A DNA stretch of 64,000 nt from Aplysia californica (taxonomy: Eukaryota > Mollusca > Gastropoda > Aplysiida > Aplysiidae), in NCBI RefSeq assembly GCF_000002075.1, contig NW_004797819.1, positions 24,823-88,822 of the forward strand, in the 5' to 3' direction. The notes under the pieces were generated by a model, which worked only from the letters and a program-made list of their open reading frames with translations, had not been told where the DNA came from and did no database searches. A program made the position numbers and the translations under genes. Below are positions 34,101 through 43,866 of the stretch, in pieces; within the stretch, counting starts at the first letter, position 1; every line of letters starts with the position of its first letter.

Positions 34101-37100
34101 GACTATTGGACTGGTAATTGTGAGATTCGGGGATCTGAATCTGAGGCTCCGCTCGGTTTGACAATGCGTCTTTGAGAAATGCATTTTGCAAGCCATATTC
34201 CCATTTAGAATCATCCTATCAAACATGGACCTACAACTAAAAAATTTTGTTTTGTAAATAATCTTAGTGTTGTAAGGAGTGTTAAAACTACACAGTTTCG
34301 CATATATCGCACCCAGTATCGATAAAAGGATAGCCTGAGCGTATGCCTAGTTTGGTGATGAACAAAGAAAGAGAAGGAAAGCGATGCTGATGAGCCTAAC
34401 GACTTAAACAAAAATTCTCCAAAATCACATCACCAACATAATTAGCACACCATACAGAACAATGCAGAGTCATATTGTTTGTCTTCAATCCCACCCCACC
34501 ACCCATCCTCACATGACTAGACTCAAGGAAATTCTGGTGCCTTATGCACATGACTGACTATTATACTATAGGTGATGTGTGATGAGCGTATCGAAGAAGA
34601 TGGGTGTTTTGTTTTCCCTTGTGGGTGCAGGGTGATTTGAATTTGAAACAATTGTGAGGAAAAATTATGACCTAGCTTTTCAAGATGAGATGTTCAAGAC
34701 AACCATGCTGGTGTCTGAGAACAGTGCTGCCAATACAAAGGAACTCTACCCGTTCAGTCAGCTGGGGGAATGGCACATTGTTCAAGTTATTTGTGAATCC
34801 AATAATCACATGCTTGATTAATCTGTGCTTGACTGTATATATACAATCTACCATAAATCATCATGTAATCATGATTTTGAAGCCAAACAAAAGCCTTATA
34901 ACAGAGCACTTAACACAGCTCATTTTTCTCCTAAGCACACATGGTCAATATCAGTCTATAAACTTGGTCATTCCCTCTGAGTCACTTTCAACCCTTTCTA
35001 TAAAGTTTTGGTAGCAAACATGCAGCAACAAAGAGAACAGCAAGAAGAGTATGCACTAAAAATGGTTTGGTAGGTAACTGAAAAAGCCCACCTGTTTCCT
35101 CGTGGACTAACATATTTTCCCCACTTGTCATTCCTGTCGTACTCCATAAGCAGATGCACATCTGATTTGGGTAGTGTCTCTCCAATAACTGAGGAACACA
35201 ACAATGGATGTTTCTAAGATACTACACGGCAGAGTGCCGTTTCATTACATCAAATCTTATTTCCGTACAGTCACAAGTGTGAGGAGTTGAGACAGTTTAC
35301 GGTGGACACAGTTGGCTGCCTGTGGGCTGTATGGACAAATGCACTTAGATAAGCAGACATGAAGGCCAATAGTCTAAATAGACATAAATCTAAAAAAATG
35401 AATATTAATATTGAATGCATCTGTCTCATGCTAAATTATCAATACCTCGTTCCGCCATGTAGGGGTAGTAGGACGTTATAACCTTACGAAAGTAAGTTGC
35501 TTAATTTTCTTCAGTTCAGAATCCTGTAATATGATACTAATACTAGTCAACAGAAAGAGTTGGAAATAAAGAATACTACTACTATTGAAGAGCATACCAG
35601 GCCACAGTCTTAAAGACCTTCCGGAGGCTCTAGTGGTCTAGAGGTTAAGGTGTTCGCCTCTCTTTCAATAGGTCCCAGGTTCTCCTATCCTTTCCTACTC
35701 TTTAACAATGTTCTTTCGTCTGCTTTCTACCCCCACCCCCTCACCTTCTTTGCCCCCCTCCTCTTGGCTCCTGACTCATTCTGCAGCCTTTCTACTGCAA
35801 CTCCTTGGCTCCTTCTTACAGCTGTCTTTCAGCCACACCCCTGATCTTGTGGTAGTTAAGATCTACACCTAGCATTCTCAGATAAGGGACAAAAATCTTG
35901 GAGGTCCCCTGAGCAAGTTGCGCATGTTAAAGATCCCCTGATGGTCCAAAATCAATAAGAGTAGGCATTGGTCTCCCACCCAGGCAAAATTCAGAATTTT
36001 CTACCTACCGAAAATGTTAAATGAGTCCTGCATGCTCATATGCAGTTGCGAGCGCCGTAAAACATTTACTTAAAAACAAAAGATCTTCCATAATATAAAA
36101 TGCTTGCATTATGAATACATTTGTGCTGTCATGCACAATCCGTGTCAACGACTGTAATAACATACTAATAAGGCCCAACATTGATAAATCCCATAGTGTA
36201 CTCTGTCTTGTTCAGCACCATTCCAGCTTGAGCAATGTGTAAACTCAAATTTTATTGTATTCACAACTTAACTGTTTCGGTAAAGATTTATTCAATTCTT
36301 TTGTCTCTTGTATTGTAAATAAGATCGACAAGGGCTAAAAAATCAGTGCCAATGCACAAAGTAAAAAGCAATATTTTTTAAAAGTTCCGCAACAATTCAA
36401 GTTTGAGCACCGGAAAAGTGCACACAGCAGGGCGAAGTGATAATTTTGTCCCAAATTCATGCCATTTTTCTCTTAACTTAAATAGCATTAATAAATAAAA
36501 GGACATTTACAGATTTGTGTTCACCTTTTTTTACCTCCTTTGAAATATGGTATTTTTGTGTTTTACATTGGGGCAAATCAATAAATAACCCTTTGTGGAA
36601 TCCACATCAAGGTCTGAGGGTTGATCGCTGCACTCTTTTCTATGCTTAAAACTGTTCTTATGTCAAAGTTGAGTGTATTTTGCATTCAGCATGCTAAATT
36701 ACATGCAAATACAAAATATCAGTTTCAGGAGGAACAACTCAGTACTCAGTTCCCCACACCCCTGACTTCAAAGAGAATTATGAAGACAGAAATGCTGAAA
36801 TTCAAAGAGGAATGTCACAACACATCACGTAAAATCAGTTTAAAAGTTTTTTATGAAAAACATGCAACCGATCAAGGAAACCTGTGCAGAAGAATGTGTG
36901 CTGTGATCAAAGCCAGTGACATGCTATCACTAATGGATTTCTCTACTCCAAATTCAACACTCCATCTCATAATGCATGCCATTGACTTCCAAACATACAG
37001 TGAACCTTGAACAAGGAAAGTACCCCCCAAAAAATTAGCTTGTTGAAAGAAATAAAATTTCAACTTCCACTCTCCTTTACTGACAAGGATGACTATTGCA

Positions 37101-40100
37101 TCTTCAGGAGAATTTTACTTTTATTAGGCCCTTCCAGGGCAGCCCAAAGCTAAACAAATAGGTCACCCCAAAATTGATGAAAATTTATTATGACCCGAAG
37201 CTAATTTAAGAGACTTGAGAAAAGATTGAAATGCCATTATAGGTTGGAATATTTTCTATCTCACAAGCTGACACTACTTTAACTTATAATTAACTTATTA
37301 TATAGTCAAACTTTTATAATCCTGCATTCATTTCTCAATAAATAGGATAAAAATTAGGCATTTTACACGTCTGACAAAGCACAAGCTCACCTTTGACGGA
37401 ATCTGGAAGCCCGTCCACCACAGAAAGGGCCACTCGAGCTCCTAGGAGAACGTCAAGCCCTTCAAGTGCAAAGCGTCTCGCCATGGCAGGAGCATTACCG
37501 CCCAGCATCCACCTATGGCCAGGTATTTTTGAGGCTGCCTCCACCAATTCATCAAAGAATGTGTCATTTGCAATATATCTCCTGTAATGCAATCAGCCAA
37601 TAACAAAATTATTCATCTAAATGATGGATCATATTCTACAATTTTTAAAATTAAAAGAAAAACTGATGGAAACTACACATTTTGATCTGTTCTCAATCAG
37701 AAAAAGACACAGATGCTGATCTCAAAAAGAGCCATTTAAATACGTCTATTCAGGGTATTTACATACTGTTTTACTATTACAACAGTCTCAGACTCAATTG
37801 TAAATTATAATTGTAATTATAGCCCTTTACACTTTACATTTTAATTATAAAAAAAATTTTTTTTTTATAGTAGAGGGTTTTACGGCGCTCGCAACTGCAT
37901 AAGGTCATATGAGCGCGCGGGACACACCTAATACTTTTAGTTGGGTAGGAAATTTTGAATTTTGCCCGGATGGCGGCCGACGCCTTCTCTTATCGATTTT
38001 AGACCACCAGGGGATCTTTAACGTGCGCAACTTGCACACGAGCCCTCCGAGATTTTTCGCCCTTATCCGAGAAGGCTAGGTGTAGATCTTTCCTACCAGA
38101 AGATCAGGGGTGTGGCAGAAAGACAGCAGGAAGAAAGAGTCAAGGAGTAGCAGTAGAAAGGCTGCAGAAAGGGTCAGGAGCCCAGTGTTTTCCATAAATT
38201 ATGGTGAGGGGGTGAGGGCAGAAAGAGGAGACGAAAGCAGACGACAGAATATTGCTAGAGAGCAGGAAAGGAGGTGAAAGGAGACAATTTTAGAGAAGAA
38301 CATTTTTCGGTCGCTACCCAGATTCGAACCCGGGATCTTTGAAAGAGAGGCCAACACCTTAACCTCTAGGCCACGAGAACCCCCCTGTTAATTTTTATCC
38401 ATTTACACAAATTTTGCCTATTTGCCCATCACAAAAAATAGGTTTTTGAGAAATTGATGTTTTCCATAAATTATGTGTGCCAGTAACTTGCATAATGTAA
38501 TATTTCACGCATTTGGAAGTGTGGTGGACTGTTCAAGGCTTTCTGTATTTCAGATATTTCTTGTTCTTCAAAATACTTTTCTACAATAGCAAAAATTTGC
38601 CAAGAACCACAGAGAAAGTAGTGTCTTTTTAAAACAGGAATAGTGTCTTTCCAGACAAAATTGTCTGTGATCAAGTGAACAAAGAACTCAATGACATGAG
38701 GTTTTTTTCTTGGGTTTTGTTTTATTTGGGGGATTACAGGGGGGCATAATTTTCTCTATTAAACTGTATTTTCTCTATAATTTGATGTTTTGCAATAAGG
38801 TTTGAGAATATATATCTAAAAAATAATAGATTTGCGACTCTTTTTTAAATTTTATAAGAGGGCCGTGTTCGGCAGCCAAACAAAACCACTGGTTTGGCCC
38901 AGTATTACAATGTATCTGCATGAGAGAGTGTAACCCAGTAATATAATAGTAAAAATTTACATTATATATATGAATGAATGTGAGAATCTCACAATACATT
39001 GCACACACATCTGATTCACATATCAAGAAGACAAAAACAAAGTCACAAGAATACATTTAAAAAACAAAAGTAATACACCTAAAAAAGGGGCTCATTCAAA
39101 CATTATCATAACTACTGGCATGCTTTAGCAGCAGAACCTAAAATTTAATGCAAGAGTTCTAAAACGGAGGTGGTAACATCAGAGTGTGGACGGTCATTTT
39201 TACTGTCAACACCAATCTTATGTTTGTACAGTACTTTTCTCGTTCATTCTTTATCAGTCATGAATTTCTACTTTATCCACTGTGATTGATGCATTTTTGA
39301 AAAATTTAAGCTATTATAATATAATGTAATTTAGTATTTCGCATTATGATGTCAAACTGGGTGGGGGTTCAGGGAGGCATGCCCCAACCCCCTTGCATTT
39401 CATTGTTATTTGATGTTAAGCAATTAAGGGAAGATTTCTTTGACCAGCAACCACTATGAAATAGAGTAAAATTTAATACAGGGTTGAGGTTTGGGGTAGG
39501 GGTAGGAGTAGGGGCAGAAGTTTAAGGGTAGCCTAAGAGTAGGGCAGGGGTAGCCGTTGGGTCAGGGTTAGGGTTAGGTCTCTTCACAAGCGACTAAATG
39601 TAGAACGACGCAACGATTCCAGAACTAATCCCTGCAATTATTGCTTCTGAGAAAAAGAACCGACCCCTTTTTCCGTAAACTAACGATTCTCGATTACTTT
39701 ATTTTTATTAAAAAGAAAGTTTTTTTTAAAAAAAATGTTGGTGCTTCGCTATGTTCTGAAATCGAGGTTATCCTGAACCTTGAAGACTTAAAAAGAGTAA
39801 TCGGGATGCAAATTCATTGTCAAAGATTACATATATCGATTTAGTATACACACAGTGTCAAAACGTATTCATCGCTTTTGCCTTTTTCTCATTCATCTGT
39901 TTTTGTTTTTATATTCCCTTTATTTTCTATTCAAAATCTACAACTAACGTCTGCCCACGAGGCTTAATACTACAGGCTCTCATATTTCTCGGTTGAGGTC
40001 AGCGTTGGTTCTCTGACTTCACACTGTATAGATTGGGCGGGATAGCACCCTCCCACCCCAAGTAATCAAAGGGGTCGGACTACTCGTCACTCGCCGAAAG

Positions 40101-41601
40101 TAATTGCAGGTGTCGGACTAATCGCTATTCCCCGGAAGTAGTAATACGTATCATTACTCGGCGGAAGTAATTGCAGGCGTCAGACTAATCGCTACTCGTC
40201 GGAAGTAATTGCAGGTGTCGGACTAATTTAATCGCTACTCGCTGGAAGTAATTGCCGTGGTCGGACTAAGTGCTACTCGCCAAAGGAGGTAATGGCAGGG
40301 GTGGGAATAACTGCTGATCGCTGTATATAATCATGATACTGGCTAGGGGTCGAAACCACTGGAAGAAATCATTTTATATCACTATCACTGGCTATAATGA
40401 AAGTAATGGGGTTCGGAACTGATTCCTACGACTCCTAGCCTTTAATAATCGGGAATCTTCGGTAACCGAAAAAGAATTGGAATCGCCTACCTCTAATTTT
40501 TAGGTAAGGCAGCCACATCTTGTATGACGTCAGACCTGGATACCACTCTGATCACGTGACTACATCTAAATAGCCAACCGCTTGGCACCAAAGATTGTGT
40601 AGGCCTAAAGAATCTTTGATGGCACGACTCTTTGGTGCGATATTTTTCCAGGGATACCGGTATTGTGATAGGAGGCCTATGATGCTGTGCTCCGGTGATG
40701 CTGCTGCTTAAAAGCCACTGAACCAAAGATTCTCCACTAGTGGAGAATCTTTGTTGACAGTACTACACCATCTTTGGTATCTCCACGGCCTTCCAAAGTA
40801 GTCTGTGGGTATCCCAAGATGTGATGGCATCACATAAACTTAAAATTAGCCGCCAATCAGGCAGGTGCGTCCTTCTAGGTTTAGGCTCATGGTCTCTTCT
40901 TTGTTGCTGTTTGTTGGGGAGGTCGTTTGTAATGCAAGATATGAGATTTTCTAGAAAACAAAAGGCCTATTGAGCAGCAGTTTTAGACTAGAGGTGATGA
41001 GGTGTGTTCTGCAGCCAAAACCACCCAAAATTAAAAGTAATGTAATGTTGTCTGCGTGCAGGTGAAAATTTGGATGGGGGAAGAGGCCTTTCTTTATCCT
41101 AAAACTAAAGTTTTTATCGATGTGTAACAATGTCATTGATGGCCACATCTATATCATACACACAGCCTGCACGCAGCTCTTGACAACTACTAGATTAGAT
41201 TCTAGATCTAGAATCTAGGCTCTAGATCTAGAATATATATCTAGAATAGTTCTTCAGCTAACTTACTCAGCAGCAGCTCCTTGGGGGAAAAAGTATGCCA
41301 TGAGTTGAGTCAGTTCCTCTGCATTGTTTACAACATTGTGGTGTTTCGCAAGCTCAGGAGTTGTCAAATTGAGAAGATTGAACAAATCAAGTCCGTTCAC
41401 AAAAATATCTTCACATCCTCCAAAACCAACAGCCACCCTAACCTTTGGAGGAGGAACTTTTTTCTCAGCCCTCAGCAGACCCGACAAGACGTCTTTCAGT
41501 CGTGCTTGGAGCACCTCGTCTGCATGTCGCTTGTAGAGAAAGGCCACTAAAACTACAAGGAAAGACAAGGAGGCTCCAATCTTAACGCTTCCAGACACCA
41601 T
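27743..41601 (-). CDS. ADPGK: ADP-dependent glucokinase (ADPGK), complete, 7 exons
   Basis: Transfers phosphate from ADP to glucose, giving glucose-6-phosphate and AMP; animal ADPGK is an ER-associated member of the ADP-dependent sugar kinase group with a ribokinase-like fold. Exons (5'->3' on minus): 41601-41267, 37581-37391, 35188-35092, 33524-33388, 32458-32295, 29816-29688, 28117-27743. They total 1,428 nt, or 475 aa plus stop, all phases matching; the human protein is about 497 aa. Family landmarks in order: N-terminal hydrophobic segment (residues about 8-23), VRVAVGFGGCEDIFVNG, HHNVVNNAEELTQLMAYFFP, QGAAAE, WMLGGNAPAMARRFA, FQPSLVVIGGLQMMDG, LGMNEQ, APVLVC, and the C-terminal GGGGDNVSAAG, the GxGD motif whose Asp (about 464) is the catalytic base. 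The start is the ATG at 41601 in good context (A at -3, G at +4); the open frame extends 13 codons upstream to a GTG only and is then closed by TGA. Confidence 0.96.
28118..29687 (-). other. ADPGK intron 6
   Basis: A/T-rich unique sequence. Several words such as GCATAATTT and AAAATTTCA recur at 29290-29430 without forming an ordered repeat. I see no gene or clear element. Confidence 0.5.
29688..29816 (-). CDS. ADPGK: ADPGK exon 6
   Basis: 129 nt, acceptor TTTCCTGCAG, donor AAAGAG/GTAATT. Encodes ELPNILNILQGGNVSLVSDS and DEMRTVYSLLKDTKE; this linker is the least conserved part of the family, and the exon is supported chiefly by splice sites and phase 0 on both sides. Confidence 0.88.
30693..31555. 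mobile_element. Non-autonomous DNA transposon with 14-bp TIRs
   Basis: The left end CAGACCTGCCACTC and right end GAGTGGCAGGTCTG are perfect inverted repeats 863 bp apart. Next to them, AAATCAGAATCTCAGG and (A)n-TCAGGATATCCC have related wording. CAG-starting TIRs of this length fit hAT-like elements, but I see no 8-bp target duplication, so the superfamily is open. Confidence 0.55.
31560..32175 (-). mobile_element. Jockey-like LINE: RNase H and 3' end, antisense
   Basis: The minus strand encodes MLQWIPSRCGVLGNEQADRM then AKLGAQKE (the RNase H HxGxxGNExAD-type end, with IPSRCGV in place of VPGHCGI), followed by FRLRTQCTRLRQHMYRCFKL and CQCGEADQTVEHFL, the zinc-binding tail. The 3' UTR carries ACGGCCCAAATTATTACAGA and a GAGGAGAAGAGG-type end shared with 21396-21475. 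5'-truncated. Confidence 0.82.
32295..32458 (-). CDS. ADPGK: ADPGK exon 5
   Basis: Acceptor CTCAG, donor GAACAG/GTAAGT. Encodes GVRQARLQKLRDFLKEIPRS, then HIHFEMASFADEGLLNEIIE and ends SLGMNEQ, equivalent to human HLELASM...SLGLNEQ. Phase 0 at its end. Confidence 0.95.
32650..33068 (-). mobile_element. LINE reverse transcriptase fragment, antisense
   Basis: Minus-strand frames give AEHFDSILNQPSSIN and VNSCRLQAKPKT-like sequence, then IHVCELLFADDCALFAHKES. F-A-D-D is the polymerase active-site motif of non-LTR reverse transcriptases. At 32652-32760 the strand continues with LTDPQKNKCRESVVKRTQLY and WAGRVIRMPEN, a fragment of the downstream region. Large internal parts are missing, so the copy is a collapsed relic. 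Confidence 0.75.
33063..33263. repeat. About 101-bp tandem duplication
   Basis: TATCACATCCTTATCT...GGTACGCTTA...ACCAGG and on to TTTTGAGAGGTAT occurs twice in direct succession with a handful of substitutions. It abuts the LINE reverse-transcriptase relic and may have copied its edge. Confidence 0.85.
33388..33524 (-). CDS. ADPGK: ADPGK exon 4
   Basis: Acceptor CTCCTTTCAG, donor GAAAG/GTAATT. Encodes LIVHSDNVNPYIDGMEAFIE then FQPSLVVIGGLQMMDGFPYE, the core strand and helix around the FQPDLVVLSGLHMMEG motif of vertebrate ADPGK. Confidence 0.95.
33525..35091 (-). other. ADPGK intron 3
   Basis: Mostly unique A/T-rich sequence. A stretch at 34080-34195 (GACTATTGGACTGGTAATTG and GGGGATCTGAATCTGAGGCT) looks like a degenerate tRNA-type SINE head. 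No other feature supported. Confidence 0.45.
35092..35188 (-). CDS. ADPGK: ADPGK exon 3
   Basis: 97 nt, acceptor TTCCTCAG, donor AACAG/GTGGGC. Reads VIGETLPKSDVHLLMEYDRN then DKWGKYVSPRGNR, matching the [22 protein letters not shown] block of the human enzyme. Confidence 0.93.
35189..37390 (-). other. ADPGK intron 2
   Basis: Carries a family-A SINE (35616-36080) in the antisense direction relative to the gene. A 129-codon plus-strand frame at 36621-37010 has no family resemblance and is treated as chance. The rest is unassigned. Confidence 0.5.
35616..36080 (+). mobile_element. tRNA-derived SINE, family A, with deleted box B region
   Basis: Head GGCTCTAGTGGTCTAGAGGT then TAAGGTGTTCGCCTCTCTTT; after GGTCCCAGGTTC the usual GAATCC and the following 30 bp are missing. 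Body TCAGCCACACCCCTGATCTT, then GATGGTCCAAAATCAATAAG and CACCCAGGCAAAATTCAGAA; tail CTCATATGCAGTTGCGAGCG then CCGTAAAAC. The tail also lost ACCTTATG. Confidence 0.82.
37391..37581 (-). CDS. ADPGK: ADPGK exon 2
   Basis: Acceptor GCATTACAG before 37581; reads ERYIANDTFFDELVEAASKI, then GHRWMLGGNAPAMARRFALE and GLPDSVKG. Matches the human ERFFSDKETF / YVGGNAALIGQKFA region. Donor CAAAG/GTGAGC, phase 1. Confidence 0.95.
37868..38386 (-). mobile_element. tRNA-derived SINE, family A, near full length, minus strand
   Basis: On the minus strand: GTTCTCGTGGCCTAGAGGTT (box A region), GGGTTCGAATCTGGGTAGCG (box B), a body with a GA/CT-rich part and CCACACCCCTGATCTTCTGG, GGTGGTCTAAAATCGATAAG, and the tail CTCATATGACCTTATGCAGT then TGCGAGCGCCGTAAAACCC. 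T-rich sequence at 37851-37866 is the A-tail. This is the least decayed tail in the window, and it lies in the same direction as ADPGK transcription. Confidence 0.88.
39480..39590 (+). repeat. G-rich (GGGGTA/GGGTTA)n-like tract
   Basis: Runs such as GGTTTGGGGTAGGGGTAGGA, then AGGGCAGGGGTAGCCG and GGGTCAGGGTTAGGGTTAGG. Only the last bases match the TTAGGG telomere repeat; the rest is a GGGGTA-type variant. Confidence 0.7.
40066..40320 (+). repeat. Degenerate tandem repeat, about 45-55 bp unit
   Basis: The phrase GTCGGACTAATCGCTACTCG...GGAAGTAATTGCAGG recurs about five to six times with small length changes, beginning GGGGTCGGACTACTCG near 40071 and ending GCTACTCGCCAAAGGAGGTA near 40290. Confidence 0.8.
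40724..40753. repeat. Perfect 30-bp palindrome
   Basis: CAAAGATTCTCCACT followed directly by its reverse complement AGTGGAGAATCTTTG. Related words CTAAAGAATCTTTGATGG (40605) and CACCATCTTTGGTATC (40765) lie close by on either side, hinting at a decayed inverted-repeat element around it. Confidence 0.9.
41189..41246. repeat. CTAGATCT-type cluster
   Basis: Repeated TCTAGATCTAGAATCTAGGC-like words. The same motif clusters at 42700-42760, 43005-43042, 46470-46490 and 47178-47194. Confidence 0.75.
41267..41601 (-). CDS. ADPGK: ADPGK exon 1
   Basis: Encodes the start, a hydrophobic signal-anchor-like segment (IGASLSFLVVLVAFLY), and the first domain elements through the QGAAAE motif. Donor GCTGA/GTAAGT (41267/41266), phase 2. 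The CTAGATCT-rich repeat begins roughly 20 bp into the intron. Confidence 0.93.
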
Positions 41602-42083
41602 GATAACTGCAATGTGCAATTCCTTGGGAGAATTATCCACAGATCACAGGTGTAAGTCTGATGACTTGTCTACTTTCGTTTTTCTCGGCCAAAAATCTGC
41701 ACACAAGTGATAACTGAAATAGGCCTCATCAGTTTGCCAAAAATAGAAACTTGTTATTGACACGTTCGAATCGTCGTTCGTTTATTATTATTTTAATGAT
41801 GTTGAAGTTCGCAAAATTAAAAAAAGAACAGAATTGTTGCTAGAATCTAGATCTAAATATTGTTGCCTTTATTAGACAATAATTTGGCGGTGAGAGAATG
41901 AGTTTGAAATTAGGTTATGTTATGGTATTTCCTGCTCATAGACATGGTGTTCTCCTAGATTGTGCACTAGGCTATTATGACCACCCAGTCTTTGCCACCT
42001 CTCTACTTTCTACAAACACCTCACACTGAAGTGTGACAACCACTATGTCAAAGTAAAGGCTAAACACCAATATTTACATTGGG

Positions 42084-42326
42084 AAGATTGAAGAATACCG
42101 GTCCACTCGTACATTATTGCGCGAGAAAGTGGGGTAGGTGGGGCGGGTGGTTGGGGTGGAGGAGGGGGGATGGGGGTTCAGGGAGGTCTCCCCCCTGAAA
42201 AATTTTTAATGAATAGATCTAGGTCCGAGATTCTCCATTGAGATATATTAAAAACGGGAAATTTATGAATTCCTAAGGTTGAGACATTGGCAAAGTCAGT
42301 CCGCTGGTCCGGTATTCTTCAATCTT
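42084..42326. mobile_element. Small MITE-like inverted repeat
   Basis: AAGATTGAAGAATACCGGTC at 42084 and GGTCCGGTATTCTTCAATCT at 42306 are inverted copies (about 21 bp, one or two mismatches). TTTACATT-type words lie outside both ends, so the true termini may be some bases further out. About 243 bp; non-coding. It lies upstream of ADPGK. Confidence 0.5.
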
Positions 42327-42542
42327 ACCTTTACATTCATTTGATTGTGCTCCCTCCCTCCTCTCCTTTTGTCATTTGTTGGCTCAAATAGAGTCAAATC
42401 AGAAAGTTTACTCCCTGGTCAAATGGCGCGCCCCCTAGTGAACCGGAAATCTACTACAGTGTACAATCTAGGATATTGTAATAAAAGTCTATGGTTGTAG
42501 GGTACAATTTACGACTTTTGATTTGTTGTACTTGGACACAAA

Positions 42543-42671
42543 ATGGCGGCGAATCTGAACAAACCTGCAGATTTCGCTCTCAAACGGGGTGAAAATATTA
42601 TTTTATCTGCAGTTATTTTCTGTGATTTTTGTAACTTAAGATGTTTAGGCGTATGCGTTTTACAAGAATGA
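42543..42671 (+). CDS. Possible first exon of a divergent gene (42-codon open frame)
   Basis: ATG at 42543 in strong context (AAAATGG), reading MAANLNKPADFALKRGENI, closed by TGA at 42669. A GT donor at the CTGTGATTTTTGTAACTT word could instead extend it into a later exon. It faces away from ADPGK about 0.94 kb from its start, as a divergent neighbour would. No family recognised and no second exon found, so this is tentative. Confidence 0.22.
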   Translation: MAANLNKPADFALKRGENIILSAVIFCDFCNLRCLGVCVLQE

Positions 42672-42689
42672 TTTAGTCTCAAGGAGCTT

Positions 42690-43042
42690 GGATAGGGACT
42701 CAAACTAGAGATAGATTCTAGAATCTATTAGATCTAAGATCTAGAATCTAGGAACGAAGTGGCTGGCGCTAGACTGAGAGTCTAGACTGGCAGTCTAGCC
42801 GTACTTAGGGCGATAACAAATAACATAAAGAAAGCCGAAACTTAAGCGGCTGAAGATCGACTCGGACAGGCGCCAGTAGGTGTCTGCTTGACTCCACATA
42901 GAGGGCGCCTATTGTCGATCCCTTTAAGCTCGCGTTGCATTGATCTACTTTAGTAGTACTTTAGGTTAGGTCTTTGTCTTTGTCTAGTCTGCCTACATCT
43001 ACCGTATCTAGAATCTAGATCTAGATCTAGTTCTAGGTCTTG
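42690..43042. repeat. CTAG/AGATCT-rich stretch
   Basis: ATTCTAGAATCTATTAGATC (42714), AAGATCTAGAATCTAGGAAC (42735), GAGTCTAGACTGGCAGTCTA (42777) and TCTAGAATCTAGATCTAGAT (43008). These are short palindromes in clusters without a fixed period. Confidence 0.65.
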
Positions 43043-43269
43043 AGTGATTACAAATTTACAAGAATGGACTCGTCATCCGAGTGGGGGAGGGGCGGGGAGA
43101 GAGAGGAAGAGGGGGAGAGGGAGGGAGAGAAAGGGAGGGAGAGAGAAGAGAGAGATTACCCGTGTCCGATAGAATGTCAATAAAATTGCAATATTATGTC
43201 ATAAATGTGTCAATAACAAAGCTCCCTTATATCTTAGTGATCTCATCCAGATGTATGTTCCATCTAGAT

Positions 43270-43609
43270 CACTAAGATCAGGCGATCAGTATCTTTTAAG
43301 AGTTCCTAGAAAAGGGGGTAAAAAATTAGCTGAAAGATCGTTCGCCCACCTTGCTCCGTCAGTTGAGTTTGGAACTCTCGTCCCCAACCCTTGAGACATA
43401 CAACATCTGAGTCTAAATTTTAAAAAATCTTTAAAGACACATTTAATGACATCTTTTTTGTCTGTAGATTCAGGTTCAATACAATGTTATGTAAATGACT
43501 ATGTATCCATTTATAATTTATGTATTTTGTGAATTGCATTGTGTAGATTATTTTATGCTCATTTCGTGACGACGTGTAATCGTGCGCGTGTGATAAGCAA
43601 GTAGATGCG

Positions 43610-43653
<44 letters not shown>

Positions 43654-43866
43654 GCGTACATGTGTGTGCACATGTGCGTGTTATGTGTTCGTGAGTGTGT
43701 ATGTGTGTGTTTGTGTGTGTGTATGTGTGTATGTTTGTGTGTGTGTATGAGTGCGTGTATTTTTGTGTTTGTGTCGCGTGCGTGAATATTGTTCGTACAT
43801 GTATTTTTATGTAAAGTGCCTAGAGCTGTGTTTACACGGGAGTGGGCGCTATAGAAATTATCTTCT
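43270..43866 (+). mobile_element. LINE 3' end (CR1/L2/Rex-like) with internal (GT)n
   Basis: Near 43300-43440 the plus strand reads RVPRKGGKKLAERSFAHLAP and, after a frame change, WNSRPQPLR, then KIFKDTFN: the R-S-F-...A...WN.LP....S...FK..LKT-hL pattern that ends many CR1/L2-type ORF2 proteins. A GT microsatellite (43600-43760) is in the 3' UTR. It ends TAAAGTGCCTAGAGC...GGGCGCTATAGAAATTATC, the common LINE-type terminal sequence. Decayed 5'-truncated copy. Confidence 0.6.
43606..43760. repeat. (GT)n microsatellite
   Basis: About 36 bp of uninterrupted GT near 43615-43650, then imperfect GT/AT/CG repeats to 43760. Confidence 0.92.

Larger units (their letters stand above)
37582..41266 (-). 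other. ADPGK intron 1
   Basis: Holds an antisense family-A SINE (37868-38386), a G-rich GGGTTA-type stretch (39480-39590), a degenerate tandem repeat (40066-40320), a perfect 30-bp palindrome (40724-40753) and a CTAGATCT cluster close to exon 1 (41189-41246). 38400-39470 is A/T-rich and unassigned. Confidence 0.55.

Noticed and set aside
36621-37010. 129-codon plus-strand frame inside ADPGK intron 2
   Set aside because: No recognisable domain, no splice context and antisense to ADPGK.
41602-41640. Upstream extension of ADPGK to 41640
   Set aside because: The upstream codon is GTG, not ATG, and an in-frame TGA lies just before it; the ATG at 41601 has good context.
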